NCBI GenBank assembly: GCA_018242765.1
Contig: JAFEBH010000009.1
Location: forward strand, 62,001-126,000
Reading direction: 5' to 3'
DNA: 64,000 bases
Source: Nitrospira sp.
GTDB taxonomy: Bacteria > Nitrospirota > Nitrospiria > Nitrospirales > Nitrospiraceae
Shown: piece after piece, positions 1 through 9,518 of the stretch
How positions within the stretch are numbered: position 1 is the first letter of the stretch
How the letters are laid out: the number at the start of each line of letters is the position of its first letter
Translations under genes and position numbers: made by a program
The notes under the pieces: generated by a model
What the model saw: only the letters and a program-made list of their open reading frames with translations
Told to the model about the DNA's origin: nothing
Databases searched by the model: none

Positions 1-2
1 AA

Positions 3-131
3 GACTTTCATCATTTGGTATTGTCGCTTGAGAAGGTGAAAGAGTTCCAGTATGTTCGTCGACTTGGTCATCCGACGATCTTAGGGGTGCTGCAATCGGT
101 CGACGAGGTGATGGAGTCGTTGGTTCAGTGA
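3..131 (+). CDS. C-terminal fragment of an unidentified protein
   Basis: An open frame enters from the left edge and ends with TGA at 129-131, giving the last 42 residues of a protein (ending in MESLVQ). It lies 21 bp before purC on the same strand. I do not recognise the family from this tail. It does not look like the end of PurB. Whether it belongs to the purine operon cannot be judged from the fragment. Confidence 0.6.
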   Translation, partial: DFHHLVLSLEKVKEFQYVRRLGHPTILGVLQSVDEVMESLVQ

Positions 132-152
132 GCTGAAGGTTGAGGTCTGATC

Positions 153-857
153 ATGCCGATAGGGGAACTGCTCTACGAAGGCAAGGCTAAAAAAATTTTT
201 TCGACCGGGAATCCAGACCAGGTCATCCAGTATTTCAAGGACGACGCAACAGCCTTCAATGCCCAGAAACGCGGCACCATCGTCGAAAAAGGGGTGATCA
301 ATAACAAGGTCTCGGAGCGCCTCTTTCGACTGTTGGAGCAGAGTGGGATACGCACCCATTTTGTGGAACGGTTGAATGATCGCGAAATGCTTGCGAAGCG
401 CGTTCGAATTGTCCTGGTCGAGGTCGTGGTTCGAAACACGGTGGCAGGCAGTCTGGCAAAGCGGCTGGGATTGAAAGAAGGGAATCGGATTGATCCGGCG
501 ATTGTTGAGTTTTACTACAAAAACGACGCGCTGGGTGATCCGCTGGTCAATGACGACCATTTGCGGTTGATGAATGTCGCAACGCCTGGTGTCTTGCGGG
601 AGCTGCGCGAACAGGGACACGCGGTGAACAAAGTTCTGAAGCCGTTCTTTGCAGAACGGCAGATGCAGTTGGTCGATTTCAAGCTCGAGTTTGGAGTGTT
701 CCATAACAAATTGATCCTGGCAGACGAAATTTCTCCGGACACCTGTCGCTTATGGGATATGGCAACCGGCGAGTCGATGGATAAAGATCGGTTCCGGAAG
801 GATATGGGGAAGATCGAAGAGGCCTATCAGGAGGTGCTGAAAAGGGTATGTGGATAG
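153..857 (+). CDS. purC: Phosphoribosylaminoimidazole-succinocarboxamide synthase (SAICAR synthetase)
   Basis: Cytoplasmic ATP-dependent enzyme that joins CAIR and aspartate to give SAICAR in de novo purine synthesis. The 234-residue length is normal for the single-domain bacterial form. Visible family motifs are LYEGKAKKIF near residue 6 (nucleotide-binding loop), VRNTVAGSLAKRLG near residue 92, and the substrate-site block LADEISPDTCRLWD near residue 190. It opens the purine cluster: purS, purQ, purL and purF follow on the same strand. A 250-bp gap with a hairpin separates it from the next gene, so it may be partly uncoupled from the rest. Confidence 0.98.
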   Translation: MPIGELLYEGKAKKIFSTGNPDQVIQYFKDDATAFNAQKRGTIVEKGVINNKVSERLFRLLEQSGIRTHFVERLNDREMLAKRVRIVLVEVVVRNTVAGSLAKRLGLKEGNRIDPAIVEFYYKNDALGDPLVNDDHLRLMNVATPGVLRELREQGHAVNKVLKPFFAERQMQLVDFKLEFGVFHNKLILADEISPDTCRLWDMATGESMDKDRFRKDMGKIEEAYQEVLKRVCG

Positions 858-942
858 TGGTGAAAGGGCGAGCTGGAATTATCCGGCTCCAACACTTCGG
901 CTCGACCGCACCTACCACTTCCTTTGCTCGGCTGCGCAACTT

Positions 943-972
943 GTTCCGTTTTGAGTGAAACTCAAACGGAAC
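943..972. repeat. Intergenic inverted repeat (hairpin) after purC
   Basis: The arms GTTCCGTTTTGAGT and ACTCAAACGGAAC are complementary apart from one missing base and are separated by GAA. No T-run follows, so it is not a textbook terminator. It may be a dispersed palindromic repeat or an mRNA processing/stability element. The rest of the 858-1108 gap shows no convincing gene. Confidence 0.5.
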
Positions 973-1108
973 TTTGAACAGTGCTCGCCGTCTGCTCTGC
1001 AGATCGCGTCGATCGTGGGTGCGGCTAGTCCGAGCCTTCGTACAAGTCGCCTGGTAATCCCAGATCACCCTTTTCAATTTAGGGGGGAGAGGAAGAAAAG
1101 AGAGAAAG

Positions 1109-1327
1109 ATGCTGCGGGCGTACTTAAATTATGGGTTGATCGCGTCGGTGGTGGTCTGGGCGGCCATTATTGGGGTGATGGCCTATCGGCTGCACGAGTC
1201 GCCGTGGCGGTGGGCGTTCGTGGGGTTGGTGTTTTGTGGTGGGCTGACCATTGCCGTGATTCTGTGGATCAAGAAATATGTAGATCGGCTGAATGAAGCC
1301 GAAGAGAAGCGGGAGCGTTCATTGTGA
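1109..1327 (+). CDS. Small two-helix membrane protein inside the purine operon
   Basis: A 72-residue protein with two predicted membrane helices (about residues 8-26 and 34-53) and a charged, coiled-coil-like C-terminus rich in K, R and E. It has a strong upstream Shine-Dalgarno region (GGGGGAGAGGAAG), and its end overlaps purS by 4 bp (GTGA), so it is translated with purS. I recognise no family. Its place between purC and purS suggests operon membership but gives no clear function. Confidence 0.75.
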   Translation: MLRAYLNYGLIASVVVWAAIIGVMAYRLHESPWRWAFVGLVFCGGLTIAVILWIKKYVDRLNEAEEKRERSL

Positions 1328-1563
1328 AAGCCAAAATTCATGTCACCCTGAAGCAGGGAATCTTGGATCCACAAGGAAAGGCGATCGAACATGCGCTGGA
1401 CTCGCTGGGGTTTAGGCATGCGGCCAATGTTCGTGTCGGGAAGTATATGGAGCTGGACCTCAATCAGACCGATAAGGCCAAAGCTGAGGCTGAAGTGAAG
1501 GCGATGTGCGAGAAGCTCTTGGCAAATACGATCATTGAAGAATATCGGTACGAGCTGGGGTAG
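1324..1563 (+). CDS. purS: FGAM synthase subunit PurS
   Basis: Small 79-residue subunit of the three-part formylglycinamidine ribonucleotide synthase (PurS-PurQ-PurL), where it bridges the glutaminase and synthetase subunits. Typical features are the start KIHVTLKQGILDPQG, the internal ALDSLGF segment, and the end EEYRYELG. Starts with GTG, overlapping the stop of the preceding membrane-protein gene. Its presence agrees with the short form of PurL encoded downstream. Confidence 0.96.
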   Translation: MKAKIHVTLKQGILDPQGKAIEHALDSLGFRHAANVRVGKYMELDLNQTDKAKAEAEVKAMCEKLLANTIIEEYRYELG

Positions 1564-1637
1564 TGCTGTGTACTGAGTGTTTTAGAAAATCTTGAACTCT
1601 CACGCAATCTCCTCGCGCAGTACTCAGGACGGAACGT

Positions 1638-2351
1638 ATGAACATCGGTGTCGTTGTTTTTCCAGGTAGTAATTGCGATCACGATTGCCGGTATGTCTTT
1701 CAGGATGTGCTAGGGCAAACTGTCTCCATGGTGTGGCACAAGGAAACGTCCTTAGCCGGGTTGGACGCGATCATCCTTCCGGGTGGGTTTTCCTACGGCG
1801 ACTATCTTCGAACAGGAGCGATCGCGCGGTTCTCCCCGGTCATGCAGGCGGTCAAGCAGTTTGCCGCTGGGGGTGGGTTGGTGATCGGGATTTGCAATGG
1901 ATTTCAGATTCTCTTGGAGGCAGGATTGTTGCCCGGCGCCATGCTGCGAAATCAATCGCTGTATTTCATCTGTCGTGAGGCCTATGTGAAAGTCGAGAAC
2001 GCTGCGACCCCGTTTACGAGCCTCTATAAGTCAGGACAGGTGCTCAAGATTCCTATCGCACACGCAGACGGGAACTATTATACCGATCCAGTCACATTGG
2101 CTGGTCTTCAAGCCAATGCACAGATTATCTTCCGATATTGTACGGCCGATGGGACAGTGACGTCGGGAGCTTGTCCCAATGGGTCACTCGATAATATCGC
2201 CGGCATCCGCAATGCCGAAGGCAATGTCCTGGGGATGATGCCGCATCCGGAGCGCTGCGCAGAGGCGATGTTGGGGAATGAAGATGGGCGGCTCCTCTTT
2301 CAATCGATGATCACGTCGATGGGACCAACGCAACGGGTTGGAGCGGGATGA
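1638..2351 (+). CDS. purQ: FGAM synthase glutaminase subunit PurQ
   Basis: Class I glutamine amidotransferase subunit (237 residues) that releases ammonia from glutamine for PurL. The nucleophile cysteine lies in [17 protein letters not shown] near residue 88. The other triad residues are in MMPHPER near residue 200. The N-terminus [12 protein letters not shown] and the [13 protein letters not shown] segment are PurQ hallmarks. It sits 74 bp after purS, as expected for the PurSQL complex. Confidence 0.98.
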   Translation: MNIGVVVFPGSNCDHDCRYVFQDVLGQTVSMVWHKETSLAGLDAIILPGGFSYGDYLRTGAIARFSPVMQAVKQFAAGGGLVIGICNGFQILLEAGLLPGAMLRNQSLYFICREAYVKVENAATPFTSLYKSGQVLKIPIAHADGNYYTDPVTLAGLQANAQIIFRYCTADGTVTSGACPNGSLDNIAGIRNAEGNVLGMMPHPERCAEAMLGNEDGRLLFQSMITSMGPTQRVGAG

Positions 2352-2482
2352 ACGGGTCTGCGATCACCCAGCTGCGGTCGTGCGGCAGAGGATTGAAGAT
2401 GGGCTATTCTCGCGGTAAAGTATTGGGTCAGTTGCTTATCGATCAGCTTTATATTTCTTTTTTATAAATGAGGAGGGGCGAG

Positions 2483-2818
2483 ATGAAGCGTGTAGTAGTA
2501 ATGTTTGCGGCAGTTGGAATGTTGACCTTGGGGGCTGGTTTCACGGCATTTGCGGCAACGGATGATGGCAGCAAGCTTGCCATTAAGAGTCCTGCACCGG
2601 GCGCCAAGGTCGGGAGTGACGTTGAAGTTGTCTATGAACTCACGAAGGGCAGTCAGGCGACGCATGCACATTGCTTTGTGGATGGTGAGTATCAGAAGGG
2701 ATGGAAAGGGACCGTCAAGGGAATGTCGCCAGGCTCCCATGAGATCAAGGTTGTGGCGGCAGATAAAGATCATCAAACCTTGGCGGCTGAAGCGACTGTG
2801 AAAGTGGACGTGCATTAA
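2483..2818 (+). CDS. Small exported Ig-like protein of unknown function within the pur operon
   Basis: A 111-residue protein starting MKRVVVMFAAVGMLTL, with a signal peptide likely cleaved after TAFA near residue 22. The mature part looks like one small beta-sandwich: KSPAPGAKVGSDVEVVYEL, then HAHCFVDGEYQKG, then a PGSHEIKV strand. It resembles small secreted proteins with an HxHxxVDG-type motif, but I cannot name a family with certainty. The start at 2483 is chosen because AGGAGG (2471) is correctly spaced before it; the in-frame ATG at 2468 lies upstream of that site. A periplasmic protein between purQ and purL is unexpected. Confidence 0.8.
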   Translation: MKRVVVMFAAVGMLTLGAGFTAFAATDDGSKLAIKSPAPGAKVGSDVEVVYELTKGSQATHAHCFVDGEYQKGWKGTVKGMSPGSHEIKVVAADKDHQTLAAEATVKVDVH

Positions 2819-2888
2819 GGTACGCTCGAAGTCGTAGAATTTAGACTGATGGACCGGTGGAGTACGAAATCGGTGCTTTGCCGGTCCC

Positions 2889-2909
2889 GTTGTGTTATCA
2901 CAACACAAC
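2889..2909. other. Small perfect hairpin upstream of purL
   Basis: GTTGTGTT and AACACAAC form an 8-bp perfect stem with a 5-nt loop, between the exported-protein gene and purL. There is no T-run after it. It could be a weak RNA structure in the operon mRNA; no function is shown. Confidence 0.3.
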
Positions 2910-3006
2910 CTGTGGCATGCGTTCATTGCGCTGAACCTTGGGGAGTCCAGGGGATTCTCTTGAAAGCCATGGTGACCGTCACGCCTGAAGTATGACGTAG
3001 GCCGGC

Positions 3007-5244
3007 ATGCCCCCTATTACTAAAGATCTCATCGCTCAGCACAATCTGACGAGCGATGAATACCAGAAAATCATCGCGATTCTTGGGCGTGAGCCGAACA
3101 TCACAGAGCTCGGGATGTTCTCTGTGATGTGGTCTGAGCACTGCTCATACAAGAGCTCGCGCGTGCACTTGAAGAAATTGCCGACGTCCGGGCCGCGCGT
3201 TGTCCAGGGACCAGGTGAAAACGCAGGGGCGGTTGATATCGGCGACGGGCTCTGTGTGGTCTTCAAAATGGAGTCGCATAACCACCCGTCGTTCATTGAG
3301 CCTTATCAGGGTGCTGCGACCGGGGTCGGCGGCATTCTGCGTGATATCTTCACGATGGGCGCGAGGCCGATTGCGCTGCTGGATTCCCTTCGGTTTGGAG
3401 AACTGCATTCTCCCAAGAATCGCCATCTCATGAAGGGGGTCGTCTCCGGCATTGCCGGATACGGCAACTGCATGGGTGTGCCGACTGTGGGGGGAGAGAT
3501 TGTTTTCAACGATATCTATGCGCTCAATCCGCTGGTCAATGTATTTTGTCTGGGGATTGCCAAGAAAGACAAGATCTTCCGCGGAACGGCTGCGGGTGTC
3601 GGAAATCCTGTGATCTACTTCGGCTCTAAAACGGGGCGTGATGGGATTCATGGCGCGACCATGGCGAGTGACTCCTTCGACGACACATCGGAACAGAAGC
3701 GTCCCACCGTTCAGGTTGGTGATCCCTTCACCGAGAAACTATTGCTGGAAGCCTGTCTTGAGCTGATGGAACGCGATTTGCTCGTTGGGATTCAAGATAT
3801 GGGCGCTGCGGGATTGACGAGCTCTTCCTGTGAAATGGCTTCTCGCGCGGGCAATGGGATTGAGCTTGATCTCACGGTTGTGCCTCGGCGTGAGCCTGGC
3901 ATGACGCCGTATGAGCTCATGTTGTCCGAGTCGCAGGAGCGCATGTTGATGGTAGCGAAGGCCGGCAAGGAAGAGGAATGTGTCGCGGTGTGCCGGAAGT
4001 GGGATCTGGACGTCGCGGTCGTTGGGAAAGTGACGGCTGACGGACTGCTGCGGGTGACGGATCAAGGAAAAACTGTTGCAGAGATTCCGGCGAAGGCCTT
4101 GGCTGACGATGGGCCCCGTTATGAACGGCCCTACCAGCCTCCAGCGTACCAGGATATGCTGACGAACCTGAATTATGACCTGATTCCCGATGTCAAAGAT
4201 GCGAATACGGCGTTATTGGCATTGCTCGAATCTACCACGATTGCCAGTAAACGGTGGGTCTACGAACAGTACGATCATATGGTGCGGACCAACACGATGG
4301 TCCGCCCAGGATCTGATTCGGCAGTGGTACGGATCAAGGGCACGAACAAAGCGGTGGCCATGACGGTTGATTGCAATAGCCGCTATTGCTTGTTGAATCC
4401 CTATGAAGGAGCCCGCCTCGCTGTGGCAGAAGCGGCGAGGAATCTTGTTTGTTCAGGTGCCGCCCCGATCGGCTTGACCGATTGTCTTAATTTCGGCAAT
4501 CCGGAGCGTCCCGATATTATGTGGCAATTTGTGATGGCGATCGAAGGCATGAAAGATGCCTGTGAACGGTTTCAGATCCCCATCGTGAGCGGGAATGTCA
4601 GTTTTTACAACGAAACGAACGGGCTCTCCATCTATCCCACGCCCATGTTGGGCATGGTCGGACTGATTGAAGATGCAGAGCGGACGATGACGCAGTGGTT
4701 CAAGTCGGAAGGGGACGATATTATCTTGCTTGGGAGCACCCGGGAGGATTTGGGAGGGTCGGAGTACATCAAGGTGGTGCAGGCTCGCGAACAGGGTTCC
4801 CCACCCTACTTAAATCTGGATACCGAGAAAACACTCCACGATTGTGTCCTGTCGCTGATTCGTGACGGGCTTCTGCAATCTGCACATGATTGCTCGGATG
4901 GTGGCGTCGCCGTGGCGTTGGCTGAAAGCTGTATCTCCGGACCAGAAGGGACACGCGGTGCTATGGTAACCTTGACCAGGGGGCGGCTTCGAAACGATGC
5001 GGTCCTGTTCGGAGAGAGTCAGTCCCGTGTGGTCATTTCCGTGAAACCGAGTCATCGCCAGGCTGTACTCGACCGTGCGAGATTGTTCGGTGTGCCAGCC
5101 GATGCGATCGGCACGGTTTCGGGTGATCGCCTGGTCATCTCTGTCAGGCATGAAGGGATAGAGGAATGTTTGATCGATCAGCCGGTGTCCGGCTTGTTGG
5201 ATCGATGGGCCTGTGCCTTGGAGAAATCGTTGAACCACGTTTAA
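3007..5244 (+). CDS. purL: FGAM synthase synthetase subunit PurL (short type)
   Basis: Large subunit of formylglycinamidine ribonucleotide synthase: ATP-dependent conversion of FGAR to FGAM using ammonia from PurQ. The 745-residue length is the short bacterial/archaeal type that needs PurS and PurQ, both encoded just upstream. Motifs include [10 protein letters not shown] near residue 44, the nucleotide site [20 protein letters not shown] near residue 88, [15 protein letters not shown] near residue 263, and [16 protein letters not shown] in the C-terminal half. purF follows after 21 bp. Confidence 0.98.
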   Translation: MPPITKDLIAQHNLTSDEYQKIIAILGREPNITELGMFSVMWSEHCSYKSSRVHLKKLPTSGPRVVQGPGENAGAVDIGDGLCVVFKMESHNHPSFIEPYQGAATGVGGILRDIFTMGARPIALLDSLRFGELHSPKNRHLMKGVVSGIAGYGNCMGVPTVGGEIVFNDIYALNPLVNVFCLGIAKKDKIFRGTAAGVGNPVIYFGSKTGRDGIHGATMASDSFDDTSEQKRPTVQVGDPFTEKLLLEACLELMERDLLVGIQDMGAAGLTSSSCEMASRAGNGIELDLTVVPRREPGMTPYELMLSESQERMLMVAKAGKEEECVAVCRKWDLDVAVVGKVTADGLLRVTDQGKTVAEIPAKALADDGPRYERPYQPPAYQDMLTNLNYDLIPDVKDANTALLALLESTTIASKRWVYEQYDHMVRTNTMVRPGSDSAVVRIKGTNKAVAMTVDCNSRYCLLNPYEGARLAVAEAARNLVCSGAAPIGLTDCLNFGNPERPDIMWQFVMAIEGMKDACERFQIPIVSGNVSFYNETNGLSIYPTPMLGMVGLIEDAERTMTQWFKSEGDDIILLGSTREDLGGSEYIKVVQAREQGSPPYLNLDTEKTLHDCVLSLIRDGLLQSAHDCSDGGVAVALAESCISGPEGTRGAMVTLTRGRLRNDAVLFGESQSRVVISVKPSHRQAVLDRARLFGVPADAIGTVSGDRLVISVRHEGIEECLIDQPVSGLLDRWACALEKSLNHV

Positions 5245-5265
5245 TCGTCTGAGTCACGAAAGATC

Positions 5266-6696
5266 ATGCAGAAAGAACTGCCGATCGTATCCCCCGATAA
5301 GTTCCACGACGAGTGTGCGGTCTTCGGCGTGTATGGTCACGAAGAAGCGGCCAACCTGACTTACTTGGGATTGTATGCTTTGCAACATCGTGGCCAGGAA
5401 GCGTCCGGGATCGTTGCGGGAGACGGGGAGCAGTTTTGCATTCAGAAAGGCATGGGCCTTGTGGCAGACATTTTTCACAAGTCGGTCCTGGAGAAGTTGC
5501 CCGGTCACATGGCCATCGGACATAACCGCTACTCTACAACCGGTGGCAACGATTTAAAGAATGTGCAGCCGCTGACGGTGAATTTTGCACTGGGCAATCT
5601 CGCCTTAGCGCATAACGGGAATCTTATCAATGCTCAGATGCTGCGACATGAGTTGGAAGCCTACGGAGCGATCTTCCAATCGACTTCGGATAGCGAGGTG
5701 ATCATCCATCTTATCGCGCATTCGCGCGCGGGCTCATTTCTGTCGAGGGTTGTCGATGCATTGAGTCAGGTACGAGGGGCTTTCTCGGTCGTGTTGATGA
5801 CCGATAACGGGCTCATTGCCGCACGGGATCCCTATGGGCTGAGGCCACTGTGTATTGGTCGCCTCCGTAGCGGCTGGGTGGTTGCTTCTGAGACCTGTGC
5901 ATTCGACTTGCTTGATGCGGAATATGTGCGAGAGCTGGAACCGGGTGAGTTGATCGTAATCAGCGACCAAGGGCTTGATAGCCACCATCCGTTCCCCAAG
6001 ACGGCTCCGGCCATGTGCGTGTTTGAGTATGTTTATTTTGCCAGACCGGACAGCCGCATCTTTGGAAGTAATGCGGTCTATGCCATACGGAAGGCGTTGG
6101 GACGGCAGTTGGCTCAAGAGTCATGGGTACCGGCGGATGTCGTCATTCCTGTTCCAGACTCCGGTGTGCCGGCGGCGCTCGGGTATGCCGAAGGAGCGGG
6201 TGTGCGCTTTGAAGCCGGGTTGATTCGCAATCACTATGTGGGGCGGACCTTCATCGAGCCGGAACAGTCGATTCGCCATTTCGGAGTGAAGGTCAAGCTT
6301 AACGCGGTACCAGAAGTTTTGGAGGGGAAACGCGTGGTTGTGATCGATGATTCGTTGGTCCGTGGCACGACAAGCCGGAAAATCGTGAAAATGATTCGAC
6401 AGGCTGGGGCAAAGGAAGTCCATATGCGTATCAGTTCGCCGCCGATCATTTCTCCCTGTTTCTATGGGATCGACACCCCGACCAAAAAAGAGTTGATCGC
6501 CTCCGACCATTCGATTGAAGAAATCCGCAAGTACATCACTGCCGACAGCTTGGCCTATCTCAGTCTGGATGGGATGCTGAAATCAGCACCAAAAACACCG
6601 GATCAGTACTGTACGGCCTGTTTTACTGAGCGTTACCCCATTCCGTTCACCCGGGCAGAAGAGTTGCAGTTAGGCCTGTTCGAGGCGGCGCGCTGA
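5266..6696 (+). CDS. purF: Amidophosphoribosyltransferase PurF, Fe-S type
   Basis: First committed enzyme of purine synthesis: PRPP plus glutamine gives phosphoribosylamine. The N-terminal Ntn glutaminase domain has the catalytic cysteine in DECAVFG (Cys17), implying removal of a 16-residue propeptide as in Bacillus-type enzymes. The C-terminal PRTase domain has the PRPP loop [13 protein letters not shown] near residue 359. Cysteines in [15 protein letters not shown] and YCTACF match the four ligands of the 4Fe-4S cluster of the Bacillus class. The last gene of the purine set here. Confidence 0.98.
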   Translation: MQKELPIVSPDKFHDECAVFGVYGHEEAANLTYLGLYALQHRGQEASGIVAGDGEQFCIQKGMGLVADIFHKSVLEKLPGHMAIGHNRYSTTGGNDLKNVQPLTVNFALGNLALAHNGNLINAQMLRHELEAYGAIFQSTSDSEVIIHLIAHSRAGSFLSRVVDALSQVRGAFSVVLMTDNGLIAARDPYGLRPLCIGRLRSGWVVASETCAFDLLDAEYVRELEPGELIVISDQGLDSHHPFPKTAPAMCVFEYVYFARPDSRIFGSNAVYAIRKALGRQLAQESWVPADVVIPVPDSGVPAALGYAEGAGVRFEAGLIRNHYVGRTFIEPEQSIRHFGVKVKLNAVPEVLEGKRVVVIDDSLVRGTTSRKIVKMIRQAGAKEVHMRISSPPIISPCFYGIDTPTKKELIASDHSIEEIRKYITADSLAYLSLDGMLKSAPKTPDQYCTACFTERYPIPFTRAEELQLGLFEAAR

Positions 6697-6715
6697 GCAA
6701 TTTCTGTAGGAGCGC

Positions 6716-7048
6716 ATGGCGACCTCAGACCACGACGAGAAGAAAGCCTTGCAATCCAGGAGGCGGCCACGCGTGTCGGTCGATTATCCTGCTTCGTTCA
6801 CCGCAGAAGAAACCTCAGGCCATGCAACCGTGACGAATCTGACACTTGCCGGTGGTGAGATCGAGAGTAATATCCAACTTCCGATCGGCGCACGGTTGAG
6901 TCTTCATGTGCTGCCCCCCAGTGCGCGACCTTCAATTGTCATTGCCCTTGCCATTGTCCGTTGGAAGGAGGGGAATCGATACGGACTCGAGTTCGTACGA
7001 TTCGAGGGCGATGCCAAGGAGCAGCTCAAGGACATGCTGAACCAGTAG
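6716..7048 (+). CDS. PilZ-domain protein
   Basis: A 110-residue single-domain protein. The N-terminal RRRPRVSVDYPASF looks like the PilZ RxxxR c-di-GMP-binding arm, and NLTLAGGEIES resembles the second motif (D/NxSxxG), here with L in place of the usual S. The domain closes with VRWKEGNRYGLEFVRF. It probably binds cyclic di-GMP and passes the signal to a partner protein. It begins 20 bp after purF with a GGAG ribosome site. The partner cannot be named from the sequence. Confidence 0.8.
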   Translation: MATSDHDEKKALQSRRRPRVSVDYPASFTAEETSGHATVTNLTLAGGEIESNIQLPIGARLSLHVLPPSARPSIVIALAIVRWKEGNRYGLEFVRFEGDAKEQLKDMLNQ

Positions 7049-7381
7049 AAAGCCTCTGCCAGAGGTGCGGTTCCTCCCTGCCGTGCGGTTGCCGCTTGAA
7101 AAATTGCCATGGTACGATGCGCCTCCACTGGTTGGGTTGTGATGGCGTGAGTCATGGTTGAGTATTTGTGAGACTGAGCGTGCAAGTTGACGGGGGAATC
7201 GCAATGAGACGACTTGGACGGCCATTTCCTGTGTTGGGTACAGCATCGGCATCTGCTGCCGGATTATTCCAAGTGGGAGCGTCGGTTCTCTCGTTTACCC
7301 CTAAACCCTCACGACTGCGACCTTGTCATTAGAGGTGGAAAGAAGTAGTCAATCATGAAAGTCTAAGGAGACCACGCGACT
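7049..7381 (+). other. Intergenic stretch with one possible short ORF
   Basis: No recognisable gene. The only candidate is a 42-codon frame at 7204-7332 (starting MRRLGRPFPVLG), preceded by a GGGGGAA ribosome-site-like run. It has no recognisable motif and may be chance. AAGGAG at 7366-7371 precedes the next gene. Confidence 0.3.
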
Positions 7382-7621
7382 ATGGATGAGATGGAGGAAG
7401 GGAAGCACAAGTTCCTTGAGGTGGTGCGAGGGGTTGATCAATCGGTACAGGTAGTGATTCCCGTGACTCCGTCTAACAGCCTCTTTTTGATCTCGCTGGC
7501 GAAGGGAACGAATCGGAAGTTCATCACGGTGTCGGAGGATGACCTGATCGACTTGCCTCACGAGGCAAGTATTGAGTTGAACATCACCAAGATGATCAAG
7601 GAGGTTATCGCCGCACTGTGA
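7382..7621 (+). CDS. Small conserved-looking protein of unknown function
   Basis: A 79-residue soluble protein with no signal or membrane segment, high in charged residues (start MDEMEEGKHKFLEVV). Good ribosome site AAGGAG and ordinary codon use support it as real. It starts a compact run of five same-strand genes, the other four overlapping by 4 bp. I do not recognise the family. A role with the metallo-beta-lactamase-like and TPR proteins that follow is only inferred from position. Confidence 0.65.
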   Translation: MDEMEEGKHKFLEVVRGVDQSVQVVIPVTPSNSLFLISLAKGTNRKFITVSEDDLIDLPHEASIELNITKMIKEVIAAL

Positions 7622-7660
7622 GGGCGTCGTGCAGTGCGAACGGTCGTGGAGTATTCGATC

Positions 7661-8263
7661 ATGAAACAAATATTGCCAAATATCTGGCAATGGTCCTGGT
7701 TTTCGGATGAAAAGCAATTGGATTTCAACGGTCTGTTGCTGACGATTGGTGAGCATACGATTCTGGTAGACCCCCCACTGATGACTCCAGAAGCGAGAGC
7801 CATTGTCAGGCGCCATGAGCCGATCGATTATATCGTGCTGACGAATCGTGATCATCTTCGAGAAGCGCCGGCCTATCAAGCTGAGTGGCATTGCCAGCTG
7901 TATGTGCCTGAAGCGGATGCGGCTCAAATGGAGGTGAGTCCGACCAAAACATACAAGGATGGCGAACTCCTGCCCGGTGGGATCTGGGCCATCCAGCTGC
8001 AGGACCAGAAGTCTCCTGGTGAATCTGCCCTGTTCATAGAACGGGGACGAGGTGTGCTGATTGTAGGGGATGCGCTCATCGGTCACCCGTCTGGTGCGCT
8101 TCGTGTGCTCCCTCCTGAAAAATATGCGGATCCGGCTAAGGCGAAGGCGGCGCTCCGTCGTCTGTTGAGATACAACTTCGACAGCCTGCTGGTCGGGGAT
8201 GGTGTTTCCATCCTTGCGGAGGCAAAGCAGCAGGTGGAGCAGCTGTTGGCGGTGCCACAATGA
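7661..8263 (+). CDS. Degenerate metallo-beta-lactamase-fold protein
   Basis: A 200-residue protein that follows the metallo-beta-lactamase pattern: ILPNIWQW start, LLTIGEHTILVDPPLM strand-turn, a motif-2 position reading VLTNRDHLRE, and a late VLIVGDALIGHP strand matching motif 4. The zinc motif HxHxDH is eroded: only the DH pair remains, so hydrolase activity is doubtful. The start at 7661 has GGAG 9 nt upstream; a frame extension to 7634 lacks such a site. The stop overlaps the TPR gene (ATGA), so the two are translationally coupled. Confidence 0.75.
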   Translation: MKQILPNIWQWSWFSDEKQLDFNGLLLTIGEHTILVDPPLMTPEARAIVRRHEPIDYIVLTNRDHLREAPAYQAEWHCQLYVPEADAAQMEVSPTKTYKDGELLPGGIWAIQLQDQKSPGESALFIERGRGVLIVGDALIGHPSGALRVLPPEKYADPAKAKAALRRLLRYNFDSLLVGDGVSILAEAKQQVEQLLAVPQ

Positions 8264-9084
8264 CGTTGCGGAACGGCCTGTCTGCGGAACTCAATCGACA
8301 AGGGAACGAGCATTTTTCGAGAGGGTACTATACGGAGGCCTATACCTGTTATGCCAAGGCGCTGGAGTGTGACCGACTGAGCGGTGATCAACGGGCTCTG
8401 GTTGCGACCCTTGGGAATCTGGGCAACATCTGTGCGGTCAGCGGACGGCGAGATTCCGCTCAGACGCATTATCAGGAGGTTCTAGAGCTCCAAAAAATCC
8501 TCGGTGATGAAAAAGGCATCGGGACGACCTTGGCCAATTTGGGGAATCTGCGCGCCGATGCCGGCGAGTGGGATCGAGCGCGAGCCTATTATCTCGAGGC
8601 CATGGATCTTATGACGAAGACGCATGATGAGGCGGCGCAAGCGGTTCTGTTGTCCGATCTTGGACTGGTGGCCCGAGAAACCGGCGATGTCGAGGAAGCC
8701 ATTCGCTGTTATGAACAGTCGCTGACCTTGATGCGTCGGTTGGGGAATTTGGCAGGCGTTGCGGACGCCTGGCGGATGATCGGACGTACCTACGTGATAC
8801 AACAGCGCTATCATGAGGCGATTGCCTGCTGTCGGACGAGTCTGTCGATCGCCGAGCGACTACGTGACGAGCTTCGCGCCGGCGGCGCCAGATATGTGCT
8901 CGCTCAGTGCCATGAGGAAATGGGCCAGCTCCAAGAGGCAGCTGATCTTCTCGAGCAAGTCGTCTCTATGGACCGGAAGTATCGCCTGCCAAAGTTGGAT
9001 GAAAATACCCAGCGACTTAAGTCACTCCGCCTTCGTCTAGCAGGTTCGGCTCAGTCGACGGTGTCTCGGGAGATGAGCGCATGA
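8260..9084 (+). CDS. Tetratricopeptide-repeat protein
   Basis: A 274-residue protein made largely of TPR units, seen as repeated LGNLGNI, YEQSLTLMRRLGN, and ALxxxGNLxxxxGxxxxAxxxY patterns from about residue 12 to 240. No signal peptide or membrane helix. Such proteins act as scaffolds for protein contact. It overlaps both neighbours by 4 bp, so it is likely made in fixed ratio with the MBL-fold protein and the following 145-residue protein. Confidence 0.85.
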   Translation: MTLRNGLSAELNRQGNEHFSRGYYTEAYTCYAKALECDRLSGDQRALVATLGNLGNICAVSGRRDSAQTHYQEVLELQKILGDEKGIGTTLANLGNLRADAGEWDRARAYYLEAMDLMTKTHDEAAQAVLLSDLGLVARETGDVEEAIRCYEQSLTLMRRLGNLAGVADAWRMIGRTYVIQQRYHEAIACCRTSLSIAERLRDELRAGGARYVLAQCHEEMGQLQEAADLLEQVVSMDRKYRLPKLDENTQRLKSLRLRLAGSAQSTVSREMSA

Positions 9085-9518
9085 CCAAACTGGATTCCAC
9101 AACCTGGCTGCAACTTCGAGCCGGCTTGATTCAGACGTTCCCGCAATTCTACGAACTGGAGCCCAACGGACCACTCCTGATGGATCTTGGAGAGGATGGA
9201 TGGCTCCTCGAAGTCAGACCTGAGGGCAAGGTACTTTGTCAGTATGGGGTTGCGATGGACGAAATCATGGCGCTCATGTCGGACGGAACTCCAGAGGATT
9301 TAGGAACTGATGAAGTTGCCAAGCAGGCGAAATACTTTCTTCAACCGGCTGTATCTCAATACAGAGCGCTTCTTCTTCAGTCCGGCTTTGTCGAGGAGAC
9401 GGAGATCACGGACGAGTTCGTGGCGGTCACCTTTACGCGAGATGCCGATCTTCATAATCGCCTCAAGCTTGAAGATCTTCTGCGGTGGTGTCGAGGGCAC
9501 ATTGGGAAGGTTTCGTGA
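9081..9518 (+). CDS. Conserved-looking soluble protein of unknown function
   Basis: A 145-residue acidic protein with no signal or membrane helix and no motif I recognise. Contains WLLEVRPEGKVLCQYG and a C-terminal helical stretch. It is linked by ATGA overlap to the TPR gene and by GTGA overlap to the methyltransferase gene after it, which argues it is a real member of the operon. Confidence 0.65.
   Translation: MTKLDSTTWLQLRAGLIQTFPQFYELEPNGPLLMDLGEDGWLLEVRPEGKVLCQYGVAMDEIMALMSDGTPEDLGTDEVAKQAKYFLQPAVSQYRALLLQSGFVEETEITDEFVAVTFTRDADLHNRLKLEDLLRWCRGHIGKVS

Noticed and set aside
81..704. 207-codon minus-strand frame opposite purC
   Set aside because: It overlaps the clear purC gene completely and has no motif; a codon-bias shadow.
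955..1296. 113-codon plus-strand frame after purC
   Set aside because: It overlaps the better-supported small membrane protein and begins inside a hairpin; Gly/Val-rich shadow composition.
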